Below are positions 1 through 7,375 of a stretch of DNA of 11,188 bases, piece by piece. The position numbers and the translations under genes were made by a program. This DNA comes from Xanthobacteraceae bacterium (GTDB taxonomy: Bacteria; Pseudomonadota; Alphaproteobacteria; Rhizobiales; Xanthobacteraceae), in the NCBI GenBank assembly GCA_030037185.1, contig JASHRR010000308.1:1-11188 (forward strand), written 5' to 3'. The notes beneath the pieces are model-generated. The model saw only the letters and a list, made by a program, of their open reading frames with translations, ran no database searches and had not been told where the DNA came from. Position 1 is the first letter of the stretch, and the number at the start of each line of letters is the position of its first letter.

Positions 1-353
1 TCATCGTTGTGGCCGAGGTTGCGCGCGTCCAGCGGAAGGCTTCGGCCGGCGGTGCGTCCGACCGCGGTGTGAATATGAAGATTGACCGGACCTTGGCATG
101 CGCGGCCGATCGGCAAGCATGGAGGCACCAGCCCGGCGTGACTCCGACCGAGATGTCGAGGCGAGCGGCCGGCCGCGTTGCCGCTTGCGAGCAAGACCGG
201 CCCTGATGGTAAAGTGCATTTCTCGGTCCGAGCCGAGAATCCCGTCCACAGGCTTTCCGGCAGCGCCGCTTGGGCAGAGCGCGCATCGCTGCTAACGCTT
301 CGCCTGGATGCAGCGCCGTGATTCGCGGCGAAGGCGCCGAGGCGGCAAGCGCG
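1..353. other. Upstream region without a recognisable gene
   Basis: I recognise no gene in these 353 bases. Short open frames exist on both strands, but their translations are Arg/Ser/Pro-rich and look like frame shadows of GC-rich DNA. None has a credible ribosome binding site or a familiar motif. The only structure I can point to is the small perfect hairpin at 220-239. The promoter of the downstream nuclease/ATPase pair may lie here, but I find no convincing -35/-10 pair. Confidence 0.5.
220..239. other. Small perfect inverted repeat (hairpin or operator-like)
   Basis: Arms TTCTCGG (220-226) and CCGAGAA (233-239) are perfectly complementary around a 6-base loop. A nested palindrome, CTCGG-T-CCGAG, occupies 222-232. 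No T-tract follows on the + strand. It sits about 115 bases before the start of the metallophosphoesterase gene. It could be a terminator remnant of an upstream gene or a dimeric repressor site, and the sequence does not decide between them. Confidence 0.3.
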
Positions 354-1622
354 ATGAAATTCGTTCACGCGGCAGATCTCCACCTGGACAGCCCGCTGTT
401 AGCGTTGTCGCGCCAGGATGCCCGGCAGGTCGAGCGCATGCGCCGCGCCACCCGCGAGGCATTCGAGCGCCTGGTCGATCTGTGCATCGACCAGGAGGTG
501 GCATTGTTGCTGCTCGCAGGAGATCTCTATGACCACGATTGTCCGAACATGCAGATCGCGGTGTTCCTTCGCAAGGAGCTGAGCCGGCTGGAGCAGAGGG
601 GAATTCGCGTCGTCATCATCAAAGGCAATCATGACGCCGACAACAAGATCACCAGCGCGCTCGCGCTGCCGGCAAACACCCGCCTGCTCGGCGAACGAAA
701 GCCGGAGACGATCGCCTTCGACGATCTGCCGGTACGCATTGCACTCCATGGACAGAGCCTCAAGAGAGGGCCGGTTCCCGAGAATCTTGCCGTGTCCTAT
801 CCGGCGGCGCTGCGCGGCTACTACAACATCGGCCTCTTGCATACCTCGCTCGCCGGCGCCGCCGACCACGATCCCTATGCGCCGTGCACCTTGCAAGAGC
901 TGACGACCCGCGGCTATGACTACTGGGCGCTCGGCCACATCCATAAACGCGCCGTCCTTGCCCGCGACCCATGCGTGATCTTCCCGGGAAACCTGCAGGG
1001 CCGGCACGCCAAGGAGAGCGGCCCGAAGGGCTGTTTCGTGGTGGAGGTCGACGACGCCGGCCGAACCGTCGCGGCGGAATTCGTTGCCCTCGACGTCGTG
1101 CGCTGGCACCGCGCCGAGGTCGATCTGAAAGGCCGGAACCTCGAGGCGGAGTTGGTCGAGGCCATTCGGGGCGCTCTAATGCAGGCCCACCGAGACGGCG
1201 AGGGCCGCCCCGGCGCCGTGCGTGTGGTGCTGACGGGCGCTACATCGCTTTATCCCTACATCGAACGCAGGCCGCTTCGTCTGCGTCAAACGGTGCTCGA
1301 GCTAGCCGCCGAAATCGCCGGCGACGACATGTGGATCGAGAAGATCGTCAACAGCGCCGATCCGCCTGCTGATCGCCTTGATTCGATGCCGAACGACGAG
1401 ACGCATGATCTCGTCGGCATCATGCAGGAACTTGCCGGCAATGCGGCGCTGATCGGACCTCTGCTGGCAAAGGAGCTTGAACCGTTACGAAGCAAGCTTC
1501 CGGAAGAACTGAAAGACCTTCCCTGCCTCAAGCTGATGGAGACGCCGGGCCGGTGTAAAGATGCACTCGACAGGCTGCGGCCGCGGATAGCCGCCCGTCT
1601 TGCCGCACAGGAGGATGGGTGA
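354..1622 (+). CDS. SbcD/Mre11-like metallophosphoesterase (YhaO-type DNA repair exonuclease)
   Basis: A 422-residue calcineurin-like phosphoesterase, probably a Mn-dependent DNA nuclease working with the ATPase encoded next. The metal-binding motifs appear in the expected order: D8-x-H10 (AADLHLDSP), GDLYD with D57 and D60, GNHD at 91-94 (catalytic H93), H163 in LLHTSL, and GHIHK with H195 and H197. The block PGNLQGRHAKESGPKG at 211-226 is typical of the YhaO branch. Residues from about 240 to the end would be the capping domain that contacts DNA and the ATPase. I chose ATG 354 because the family starts directly with the first strand (MKFVHAADLH). An in-frame start at 270 would add 28 residues with no family resemblance. 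Its stop overlaps the next start, so the two genes are translationally coupled. Family assignment is firm, but the biological role (repair or defence) is inferred. Confidence 0.9.
   Translation: MKFVHAADLHLDSPLLALSRQDARQVERMRRATREAFERLVDLCIDQEVALLLLAGDLYDHDCPNMQIAVFLRKELSRLEQRGIRVVIIKGNHDADNKITSALALPANTRLLGERKPETIAFDDLPVRIALHGQSLKRGPVPENLAVSYPAALRGYYNIGLLHTSLAGAADHDPYAPCTLQELTTRGYDYWALGHIHKRAVLARDPCVIFPGNLQGRHAKESGPKGCFVVEVDDAGRTVAAEFVALDVVRWHRAEVDLKGRNLEAELVEAIRGALMQAHRDGEGRPGAVRVVLTGATSLYPYIERRPLRLRQTVLELAAEIAGDDMWIEKIVNSADPPADRLDSMPNDETHDLVGIMQELAGNAALIGPLLAKELEPLRSKLPEELKDLPCLKLMETPGRCKDALDRLRPRIAARLAAQEDG
1609..1614 (+). promoter_or_regulatory. Strong ribosome binding site inside the upstream gene
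   Basis: AGGAGG lies within the last codons of the metallophosphoesterase gene. It is 7 bases from ATG 1622 but only 4 from the alternative GTG 1619, which favours ATG 1622 as the ATPase start. The TGA stop (1620-1622) and this ATG share one base, a classic coupling arrangement. Confidence 0.75.
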
Positions 1623-4600
1623 TGCGCATCCTCGGGCTCCACTTGCGCGCCTACGGCCATTTTACCGGCTATTCGCTCGCGTTCGGCGCGGGGCCAGGCC
1701 TTCACCTCATTTACGGCAACAACGAAGCGGGAAAAAGCACGACACTGCGCGCCCTGTCCAGCGTGTTGTTCGGCTATCCGCATGAGATCGTCGACGGCTT
1801 CAGGCACGACGCCAAGGATATCGCGATCGGCATCGATCTTCTTGCCGCTGATGGCCGCCGGTTGTCGTTCGTGCGCCGACGCCGCGGCAGGCGCGTGCTG
1901 ACCGCCCTCGACGGGTCGGTGGTTGACGGCGGCACCGTCGAAAGCTTTCTCGGCGGCGTGTCGCGCGAAGTGTTCGAGAGGGTGTTCGCGCTCGATCACC
2001 ATCGGCTGCACGAGCACGCCAAAGCCCTGCTCGCCGATGGCGGATCGCTCGGCTTCAGCCTGGCCGAGGCAGGTTCCGGCATCGCCGGCCTCAAGGCTGT
2101 GGTCGACAAGCTGAAAGGTGAGCGCGCTCTTCTGTTTCTTGCCGGAGGCTCCAAGCCGAAGCTGAACCAGGCCGTTGCCGAGGTTATCGAGCTGCGCAAG
2201 GAGGCGCGACGGCGCACGGTGTCGCCCGCCGACTACCGCACGCGCGAGAAACGCATCGCGCAGGCCGATGCCGAACTTCGGCTGATGCGCGAGCGCCGCA
2301 CGAGCATCGAGTCAGACATCATCCGGCTGGAGCGCATCGCAAAAAATCTGCCGTTGCGGGCCGAGCACCGTGCGCTGACGCGGCGGATCGACGCCCTCGA
2401 GGACGTACCGATAGTGCCGGGCGAGTTCACCCAGCAGCGCGTCAAGGCCCAGGCCGATCTTGAGGCCGGGAGCGAGGACATCGATGCCGCCGCCGCCGCG
2501 ATCGCCGATTTGGAGCGCCGCATTGCGGCAATTACCATTGATGAAGACATCCTGGCGTGCAGCGAGGAGATCGAGAAACTGGCGCAGAGACGTCCCGTCA
2601 TCGAGGACTACCAAACGCACATTCCGAAGCGGGAAGCGGAGCGGGCCCAAGTTTACGCCACCGTCAGAGCCTTACTGGCCAGGGCCGAACTCGACAACAG
2701 TGCCGGCGATCCTGCCGGCATGCTGCCTTCGGCGCTCAAGCGCAAGGCCATACTGAAGCTTGCGGAGGCCGGTAAAGAGCTTGCCACTCAACGGGCGACG
2801 GCGCTCACCAATGCGCAAACGGAAGCCCGCGCCCTGAACCAGGCGCGCGAGAGCGCCACCCAGCTTCCCAAGCTGCGCCCGGTCGGCGATCTTTCCCGTG
2901 CGCTCACGGCGGCCGACAAGCTTGGCGATATTACCGCTGACATTGCGAAACGAAATCGCGCGCTTGAGCGAGAAACGAAGAAGCTGGAGGAGAACATCAC
3001 CGGCCTCGGTCTCGGAATCGATCGGGTGTCCTTGCTACGGGAAATCTCGCTTCCGTCTGAAAAAGCTGTAACGCGTTACACGCAATTGCTCGCGGAGGCG
3101 GACAACAGCGTGAAAGCCGCTCACGACACACTGGCGCGACTAAACCGCGATATAGCGGAAACTGACGAGAGGATGGTCGCGCTGAAAACGCAAGCGGATG
3201 TCGCCACCGAAGATGATGTGACAGCAGCTCGCCATGCTCGCGACCAGGGTTGGCAGCTGGTGCGCGCTCTGTACGTCGATCGCCAATCCGGCTTTGAGGA
3301 GCTGGCTCACCGCTTCGCGCCCGATGGCCGGATTGCCGACACCTATGAAAAGCACATCCGCGAGGCCGACCGGGCGGTCGATACCCTGCGCGCTCGCGTG
3401 CGGGAGTCGACCGAGCTGTCGCTCCTGAGACGTCGCGCGGCGGAACTGGGAGCAAAAACAGCCGAGGTAACGGCGCAGATCGCTACGCTTGGTGCGCACC
3501 GCGAATCTCTGTTCTCGCAATGGCGCGCCCTGTGGCCCGCCGGCTTGATCACCGTGCAGTTGCCCGGTGAGGTGGTCGAGTGGCTTGCGCGGCGGGACGC
3601 CGCCATTGCGGTGGCGGACGACCTTGAAGAGGAGCGTGACGCCGTTAAGGAACTCATCGACAGGGAGCGCGAAGGCCGGCGGGCACTCGTTGCCGCGATG
3701 GCGGCATTCGTCCCCGAGCCGCATGATTGCCGACTGGAAGCCCTGCGAGAGCTGGCACGAGACCTTCTCCGAGATGTCGTCAACGCCAATACGCTGCGGG
3801 AGAAAGCCGATGAGGCCGTGCGTGGGCAATCGGCCCGCCAGAATGCCGCAGACGAAGCAGCCGATAAGTTGATATCGCGGATCGACAACTGGCGGGGCGC
3901 CTGGTGCGCGGCCCTTGCGGAGGCCGGCTTGCCGTCGAATCTGAGCACCGACGCGGCCTGCGCGACTCTCGACATCATCAATGATATCGAGATCGCCAAA
4001 TCGAAGATCGACGAGCTGACGCATCGGATCGGGGCGATGCGGCGAGACGCGGACGCGTTTGGTCATGCTGTCGCCGCCGTCGCCGCAAACCTGCCTGGGG
4101 AATCAACCGGAGATGCGGCAGCAATCTGCCGGCAATTGGAGCGGCGCCTTCGCGCAGCACGCAACCAGGCGGCAGAACTGAAGGGCTACAAGGACCAGTT
4201 GAAGCCTCAGCTCGAGCGGCGCGATCGCGCCAACGATAAGCTTCGTCGCAGCCAGGCGGCGCTCGATGCCTTGAGCGCGCAGGCCGGCTGCTCCCAGGCT
4301 GACGAGCTGCCGGAGATCGAGGGCAAATCGAGCGAGAAACAGGCCGCCTTGGCAGCGCGTGAGAAAATCGAGATGCGCGTTCGCGAAGACGGCGGCGGAC
4401 GCGATTTTGCGGCGCTGTTTGCAGAATGCGATGATGTGCCGCCAGATCAAGTCCCCGCCGACCTCCGTGACCTGAAAGCCGACCGCGAGGAGACCGAGGC
4501 CGGTGTCGAAAAGCTGATGGCGGACCGCGCGGCATTGCAGGCCGAGTTCGATATCCTGTTCGCCCAAACCCAGGCCGCAGACTTCATACAGGAGGCCGCG

Positions 4601-5179
4601 ACTGTCGAGGCGGAAATCGCCGAGGCGGTCGAAGCCTATGTGGACCTCACGGTTCAGGAGACGCTGCTGCGTGCCGCAATCGACATTTACCGCGACCGCA
4701 ACCAAGGCCCGATCCTTATGCGGGCAAAACATCTGTTTGCTGAATTGACCGACGGCGCCTATGCCGGCCTGCGCGCCGACATCAATGAAAGAGGCGAAAC
4801 CATCCTCATCGCCGAAGATGCGTTGCGCGGCAGCCTCGAAATCGACGCGCTGAGCGACGGGACGGTCGATGCGCTCTACCTGGCGCTGCGTCTCGCCGTG
4901 GTACAAGAGCACAATACCAGGCACGAGCCGCTTCCGTTCGTCGCCGACGATCTGCTGCTCAACCTGGACAACAAACGCGCACAGGCGGCGCTGCGGACGC
5001 TGGCAGCGATCGCCGCATCAAGCCAGGTCCTGCTGTTTACCCACCACGCTCATATGGCCGATCTTGCCCGGATCGTGGTGCCGCCTCCGCTGCTGACTGA
5101 GCACGACCTTTCCCCGGTCGGCGACGCGGGAGAGTGCAGGGCGGCTGTCGCATGGTCCGCCACCACCCTTGGATTTTGA
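1622..5179 (+). CDS. SbcC/Rad50-like AAA family ATPase (YhaN type)
   Basis: A 1185-residue SMC/Rad50-type ATPase, the likely partner of the preceding nuclease in a DNA-end-processing complex. The Walker A motif GNNEAGKST is at residues 32-40, directly after the first strands. An ABC-signature-like LSDGT is at 1077-1081, followed by VDALYLALRLAV. The Walker B region FVADDLLLNLDN begins at 1106, with D1109-D1110 in place of the usual DE, as I recall for the YhaN branch. A switch-type THH is at 1140-1142. About 900 residues between the two ATPase halves are rich in Glu, Arg, Ala and Leu and look like long antiparallel coiled coils. I see no CxxC zinc hook at the centre, unlike Rad50 and classical SbcC. 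The length is at or above the usual range for this family. GTG 1619 is an alternative start adding one Met. The last 30 or so residues after LLTEHDL are not recognisable. Confidence 0.88.
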   Translation: MRILGLHLRAYGHFTGYSLAFGAGPGLHLIYGNNEAGKSTTLRALSSVLFGYPHEIVDGFRHDAKDIAIGIDLLAADGRRLSFVRRRRGRRVLTALDGSVVDGGTVESFLGGVSREVFERVFALDHHRLHEHAKALLADGGSLGFSLAEAGSGIAGLKAVVDKLKGERALLFLAGGSKPKLNQAVAEVIELRKEARRRTVSPADYRTREKRIAQADAELRLMRERRTSIESDIIRLERIAKNLPLRAEHRALTRRIDALEDVPIVPGEFTQQRVKAQADLEAGSEDIDAAAAAIADLERRIAAITIDEDILACSEEIEKLAQRRPVIEDYQTHIPKREAERAQVYATVRALLARAELDNSAGDPAGMLPSALKRKAILKLAEAGKELATQRATALTNAQTEARALNQARESATQLPKLRPVGDLSRALTAADKLGDITADIAKRNRALERETKKLEENITGLGLGIDRVSLLREISLPSEKAVTRYTQLLAEADNSVKAAHDTLARLNRDIAETDERMVALKTQADVATEDDVTAARHARDQGWQLVRALYVDRQSGFEELAHRFAPDGRIADTYEKHIREADRAVDTLRARVRESTELSLLRRRAAELGAKTAEVTAQIATLGAHRESLFSQWRALWPAGLITVQLPGEVVEWLARRDAAIAVADDLEEERDAVKELIDREREGRRALVAAMAAFVPEPHDCRLEALRELARDLLRDVVNANTLREKADEAVRGQSARQNAADEAADKLISRIDNWRGAWCAALAEAGLPSNLSTDAACATLDIINDIEIAKSKIDELTHRIGAMRRDADAFGHAVAAVAANLPGESTGDAAAICRQLERRLRAARNQAAELKGYKDQLKPQLERRDRANDKLRRSQAALDALSAQAGCSQADELPEIEGKSSEKQAALAAREKIEMRVREDGGGRDFAALFAECDDVPPDQVPADLRDLKADREETEAGVEKLMADRAALQAEFDILFAQTQAADFIQEAATVEAEIAEAVEAYVDLTVQETLLRAAIDIYRDRNQGPILMRAKHLFAELTDGAYAGLRADINERGETILIAEDALRGSLEIDALSDGTVDALYLALRLAVVQEHNTRHEPLPFVADDLLLNLDNKRAQAALRTLAAIAASSQVLLFTHHAHMADLARIVVPPPLLTEHDLSPVGDAGECRAAVAWSATTLGF

Positions 5180-6006
5180 TTGGTTATTTCAGCTTACCGG
5201 CTTTCAGAACGTCTGCTATGCCTTGATGTGAAAAGCGTTCCAGGTCCGAGTGCAGCACCACGGCGAACGGGCGATCTCGTATCCGCGCCTTGGCAACCGT
5301 TCAGTGGTCAGCCCCTATCTGCGGGCAGGCGCGCTGACAACACGGTGCGGCCCAAGCGTCAAGATTCTCGCGAATTACTTTCGCACGGCGACAAACGAGG
5401 TAAGTCCGGGTTCGACGCATTTTGCCGTAATTCAAGTCTTCCCGGTTGTTCGAGCAGGCTTTTGGTCAGCACCCTTTTGATAAATCCGCTCCGTCGGTCG
5501 ATTTGCCGACTGCCGCACGGAACGCAGCGCATCTCCTGCAATTCCGGGGGAACTTTCGTGAGCGACCTGCTGCCCACGTACGATCGCGCTCAATGTAGCG
5601 AAGAGTCACGACCGGTTGCTCGCCGACAACGGTCGCGATTGCTTCTGCGGCAAGGCGTGTTCTCCGGTTTCGGGGATGTTGATCCGCAACACCTTGTTGG
5701 GGGGCCGTCGCTTTCCCGCACGAGCGCGGCAGAGATTATGCGGCTGACGAAAATCATCACCAGACGAGATATCTCGGCCGTGCGAGACAGTGCGCCAAGC
5801 CGTCAAGGTCGTGGGAGGGAACTTTTTGGGCAGGCAGTTCACGAGCGCGGACTCGTTTCCGCGGCATAGCGATGTTCTGACAGCCCTATCCGGATGCGGC
5901 GCTTGACCCCCCACGGGCAAGCCACCTATAGCTTGCGGCGCAGCAACCGGACCGTACGAAAGCCCGCTGAAAGTCCCGAGCATTCCCACTCGAAAAATAA
6001 CACCTT
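5180..6006. other. Gene-poor region of about 830 bases
   Basis: I recognise no gene here. A frame open from 5180 to 5869 begins with TTG directly after the ATPase stop and has no ribosome binding site of its own. Its translation is Arg/Ser-rich with scattered Cys and matches nothing I know. A 72-codon reverse frame at 5359-5577 is equally unconvincing. By eye, base composition and codon pattern are less GC-biased than in the flanking genes, which fits decayed coding DNA or a mobile-element scar, but I see no inverted terminal repeats or transposase motif. The last 100 bases hold the probable promoter of the glyQ operon. Confidence 0.5.
5902..5932 (+). promoter_or_regulatory. Probable sigma-70-type promoter for the glyQ operon
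   Basis: CTTGAC at 5902-5907 (-35) and CTATAG at 5926-5931 (-10) are separated by 18 bases. This closely matches the CTTGAC / CTATAT pattern of alphaproteobacterial housekeeping promoters. Transcription would start near 5938-5940 and give a leader of about 67 bases before glyQ. I see no T-box, attenuator or obvious riboswitch in that leader. Confidence 0.6.
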
Positions 6007-6936
6007 ATGCCCGAACTGCCGCCGCATATGCGCCCCGACCGCTCGTTCCAGGGCCTGATCCTCGCCCTGCAGGGCTATTGGGCCGATTACGGCTGCGTCC
6101 TCCTGCAGCCCTACGACATGGAAGTTGGGGCAGGCACGTTCCATCCCGCCACCACCCTGCGGGCGCTCGGGCCCCACGGCTGGAATGCCGCCTATGTGCA
6201 GCCGTCGCGCCGCCCGAAGGACGGCCGCTACGGCGAGAACCCGAACCGGCTGCAGCACTATTACCAGTTCCAGGTGATCCTCAAGCCGTCGCCGCCTGAT
6301 CTGCAGGACCTTTACCTCGACTCGCTCGTCGCCATCGGCATCGACAAGGCACTGCACGACATCCGCTTTGTGGAGGACGACTGGGAGAGCCCGACGCTTG
6401 GCGCCTGGGGGCTCGGCTGGGAATGCTGGTGCGACGGCATGGAGGTGTCGCAGTTCACCTACTTCCAGCAGGTCGCCGGTTTCGAATGTGCGCCGGTATC
6501 CGGCGAGTTGACCTACGGACTGGAGCGGCTCGCCTGCTACCTGCAGGGCGTCGACAGTATCATGGATCTCAACTTCAACGGCCGGACCGACAATCAGAAG
6601 GTCATGTATCGCGACGTGTTCCTGCAGGCGGAGCAGGAGTATTCGCGCCACAATTTCGAATTCGCCGACACCGACATGCTGTTCGAGCAATTTCGCATGG
6701 CCGAGGCCGCGTGCCGCAAGTATCTCGGCGCCGGCTGGGATAGCGAAGGCAGCCGCCACCTGATGGCGCTGCCGGCTTATGACCAATGCATCAAGGCAAG
6801 CCACGTCTTCAACCTGCTCGACGCCCGCGGCGTCATCTCGGTCACCGAGCGGCAGAGTTATATCCTGCGGGTCCGCGATCTCGCGAGAGCCTGCGGCGAA
6901 GCCTGGCTCAAGACCGCCGGCGGCGGAACGCACTAG
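6007..6936 (+). CDS. glyQ: Glycyl-tRNA synthetase, alpha subunit
   Basis: A 309-residue class II aminoacyl-tRNA synthetase catalytic subunit. It activates glycine with ATP and, with the beta subunit GlyS in an alpha2beta2 enzyme, charges tRNA-Gly in the cytoplasm. The family blocks are plain: [13 protein letters not shown] (13-25), [24 protein letters not shown] (33-56), the long signature from [16 protein letters not shown] (65-80) into [10 protein letters not shown], and later [33 protein letters not shown] and TYGLERLA. The length is normal for the family. The start is uncertain. ATG 6007 has no clear ribosome binding site, and the in-frame ATG at 6028 (Met8) would also leave the whole conserved region intact. 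It is followed after 34 bases by the CDGSH gene and then glyS, consistent with one operon driven from the promoter near 5902. Confidence 0.97.
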   Translation: MPELPPHMRPDRSFQGLILALQGYWADYGCVLLQPYDMEVGAGTFHPATTLRALGPHGWNAAYVQPSRRPKDGRYGENPNRLQHYYQFQVILKPSPPDLQDLYLDSLVAIGIDKALHDIRFVEDDWESPTLGAWGLGWECWCDGMEVSQFTYFQQVAGFECAPVSGELTYGLERLACYLQGVDSIMDLNFNGRTDNQKVMYRDVFLQAEQEYSRHNFEFADTDMLFEQFRMAEAACRKYLGAGWDSEGSRHLMALPAYDQCIKASHVFNLLDARGVISVTERQSYILRVRDLARACGEAWLKTAGGGTH

Positions 6937-6958
6937 AGGGATCTCGTGAACTGATCGT

Positions 6959-6965
6959 GAGGAGG
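6959..6965 (+). promoter_or_regulatory. Ribosome binding site of the CDGSH gene
   Basis: GAGGAGG stands 5 bases before ATG 6971, an excellent Shine-Dalgarno sequence. It supports the reality of this short 83-codon gene and its start. It is much stronger than anything seen before glyQ. Confidence 0.8.
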
Positions 6966-6970
6966 CGACC

Positions 6971-7222
6971 ATGACGGAGAAGGGCGCGATTGCTGGACGG
7001 GAGCCGATCGGCATCGATGTCGAAGCCGGCAAGGACTACTGGTGGTGCGCGTGCGGCAGGTCGAAAAACCAGCCGTTCTGCGACGGTTCGCACAAGGGCT
7101 CGGCGTTCACGCCGGTGCAGTGGAGGGCGCCCGAGAGCAAACAGGTGTGGTTCTGTGCCTGTAAGCAGACCGCGGCACAACCGCTCTGCAGCGGCGCGCA
7201 TAAGGCGCTGGAGAGTCTTTGA
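6971..7222 (+). CDS. Small CDGSH-type iron-sulfur protein with two motifs
   Basis: An 83-residue protein with two tandem CDGSH-type [2Fe-2S] binding motifs (C-x-C-x2-S/T-x3-P-x-C-D-G-S/A/T-H). The first is complete: C26, C28, C37 and H41 in CACGRSKNQPFCDGSH. The second keeps all four ligands (C62, C64, C73, H77) but reads CSGAH, with Ser replacing the Asp of the CDG core. Two motifs in one chain resemble the bacterial and mitochondrial type III (MINER2-like) proteins. There is no signal peptide or membrane segment, so it should be cytoplasmic. The specific role is unknown; redox or Fe-S transfer functions have been proposed for the family. It lies between glyQ and glyS, 34 bases after glyQ, and is probably cotranscribed with both. 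No functional link to tRNA charging can be read from the sequence. Confidence 0.93.
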   Translation: MTEKGAIAGREPIGIDVEAGKDYWWCACGRSKNQPFCDGSHKGSAFTPVQWRAPESKQVWFCACKQTAAQPLCSGAHKALESL

Positions 7223-7323
7223 GAGTGTTTTGCCTTGTCGGCTGAACGAGTTTCGATTGCGGAGCAATTTGGCACCGGTGCGCAGCATGCGACTGAAGCA
7301 TCGAAGTCGGAAGCACGACGCCC

Positions 7324-7365
7324 GTCACCCCCCGGCGCGCCGGCCGCCTGCAGGGGAGGGTGAAG
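7324..7365. repeat. GC-rich palindromic repeat, partial copy, abutting the glyS start
   Basis: GTCACCCCC at 7324-7332 is followed by a perfect 12-base palindrome, CCGGCGCGCCGG (7332-7343), and then by CCTGCAGGGGAGGGTGAAG. The same order occurs inside glyS: GTCACCCCC at 8302, a GC palindrome at 8310-8323, then CCTGCAAGGACAGGTGAAG. This copy therefore looks like a shortened right half of the element seen there. It ends at the ribosome binding site of glyS. Confidence 0.6.
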
Positions 7366-7368
7366 GAA
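7363..7368 (+). promoter_or_regulatory. Ribosome binding site of glyS next to the repeat
   Basis: AAGGAA is 7 bases before ATG 7376. The GTGAAGG at the end of the palindromic repeat runs directly into it, so the repeat edge supplies part of the translation initiation region. A stem formed by the repeat could influence access to this site (inference). Confidence 0.6.
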
Positions 7369-7375
7369 ACCGCTG

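Noticed and set aside
3140..4066. 308-codon open frame on the - strand within the ATPase gene
   Set aside because: Lies opposite the coiled-coil region of the ATPase; composition is that of a shadow frame.
5359..5577. 72-codon - strand frame with several Cys (MRCVPCGSRQ...)
   Set aside because: No ribosome binding site or recognisable family. The CVPC pair is suggestive of a metal site but is unsupported.
5180..5869. 229-codon + frame starting TTG right after the ATPase stop
   Set aside because: No ribosome binding site, rare start codon, Arg/Ser-rich translation with no known motif; described as gene-poor region instead.
5926..7032. 368-codon open frame on the - strand across glyQ
   Set aside because: It is antisense to a clearly conserved glyQ. 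Long antisense frames are common in high-GC DNA and its translation resembles no known family.
7256..7281. Small hairpin ATTGC-GGA-GCAAT and palindrome GCACCGGTGC before glyS
   Set aside because: Stems of only 5 bp with no T-tract; too weak to call a terminator or operator.
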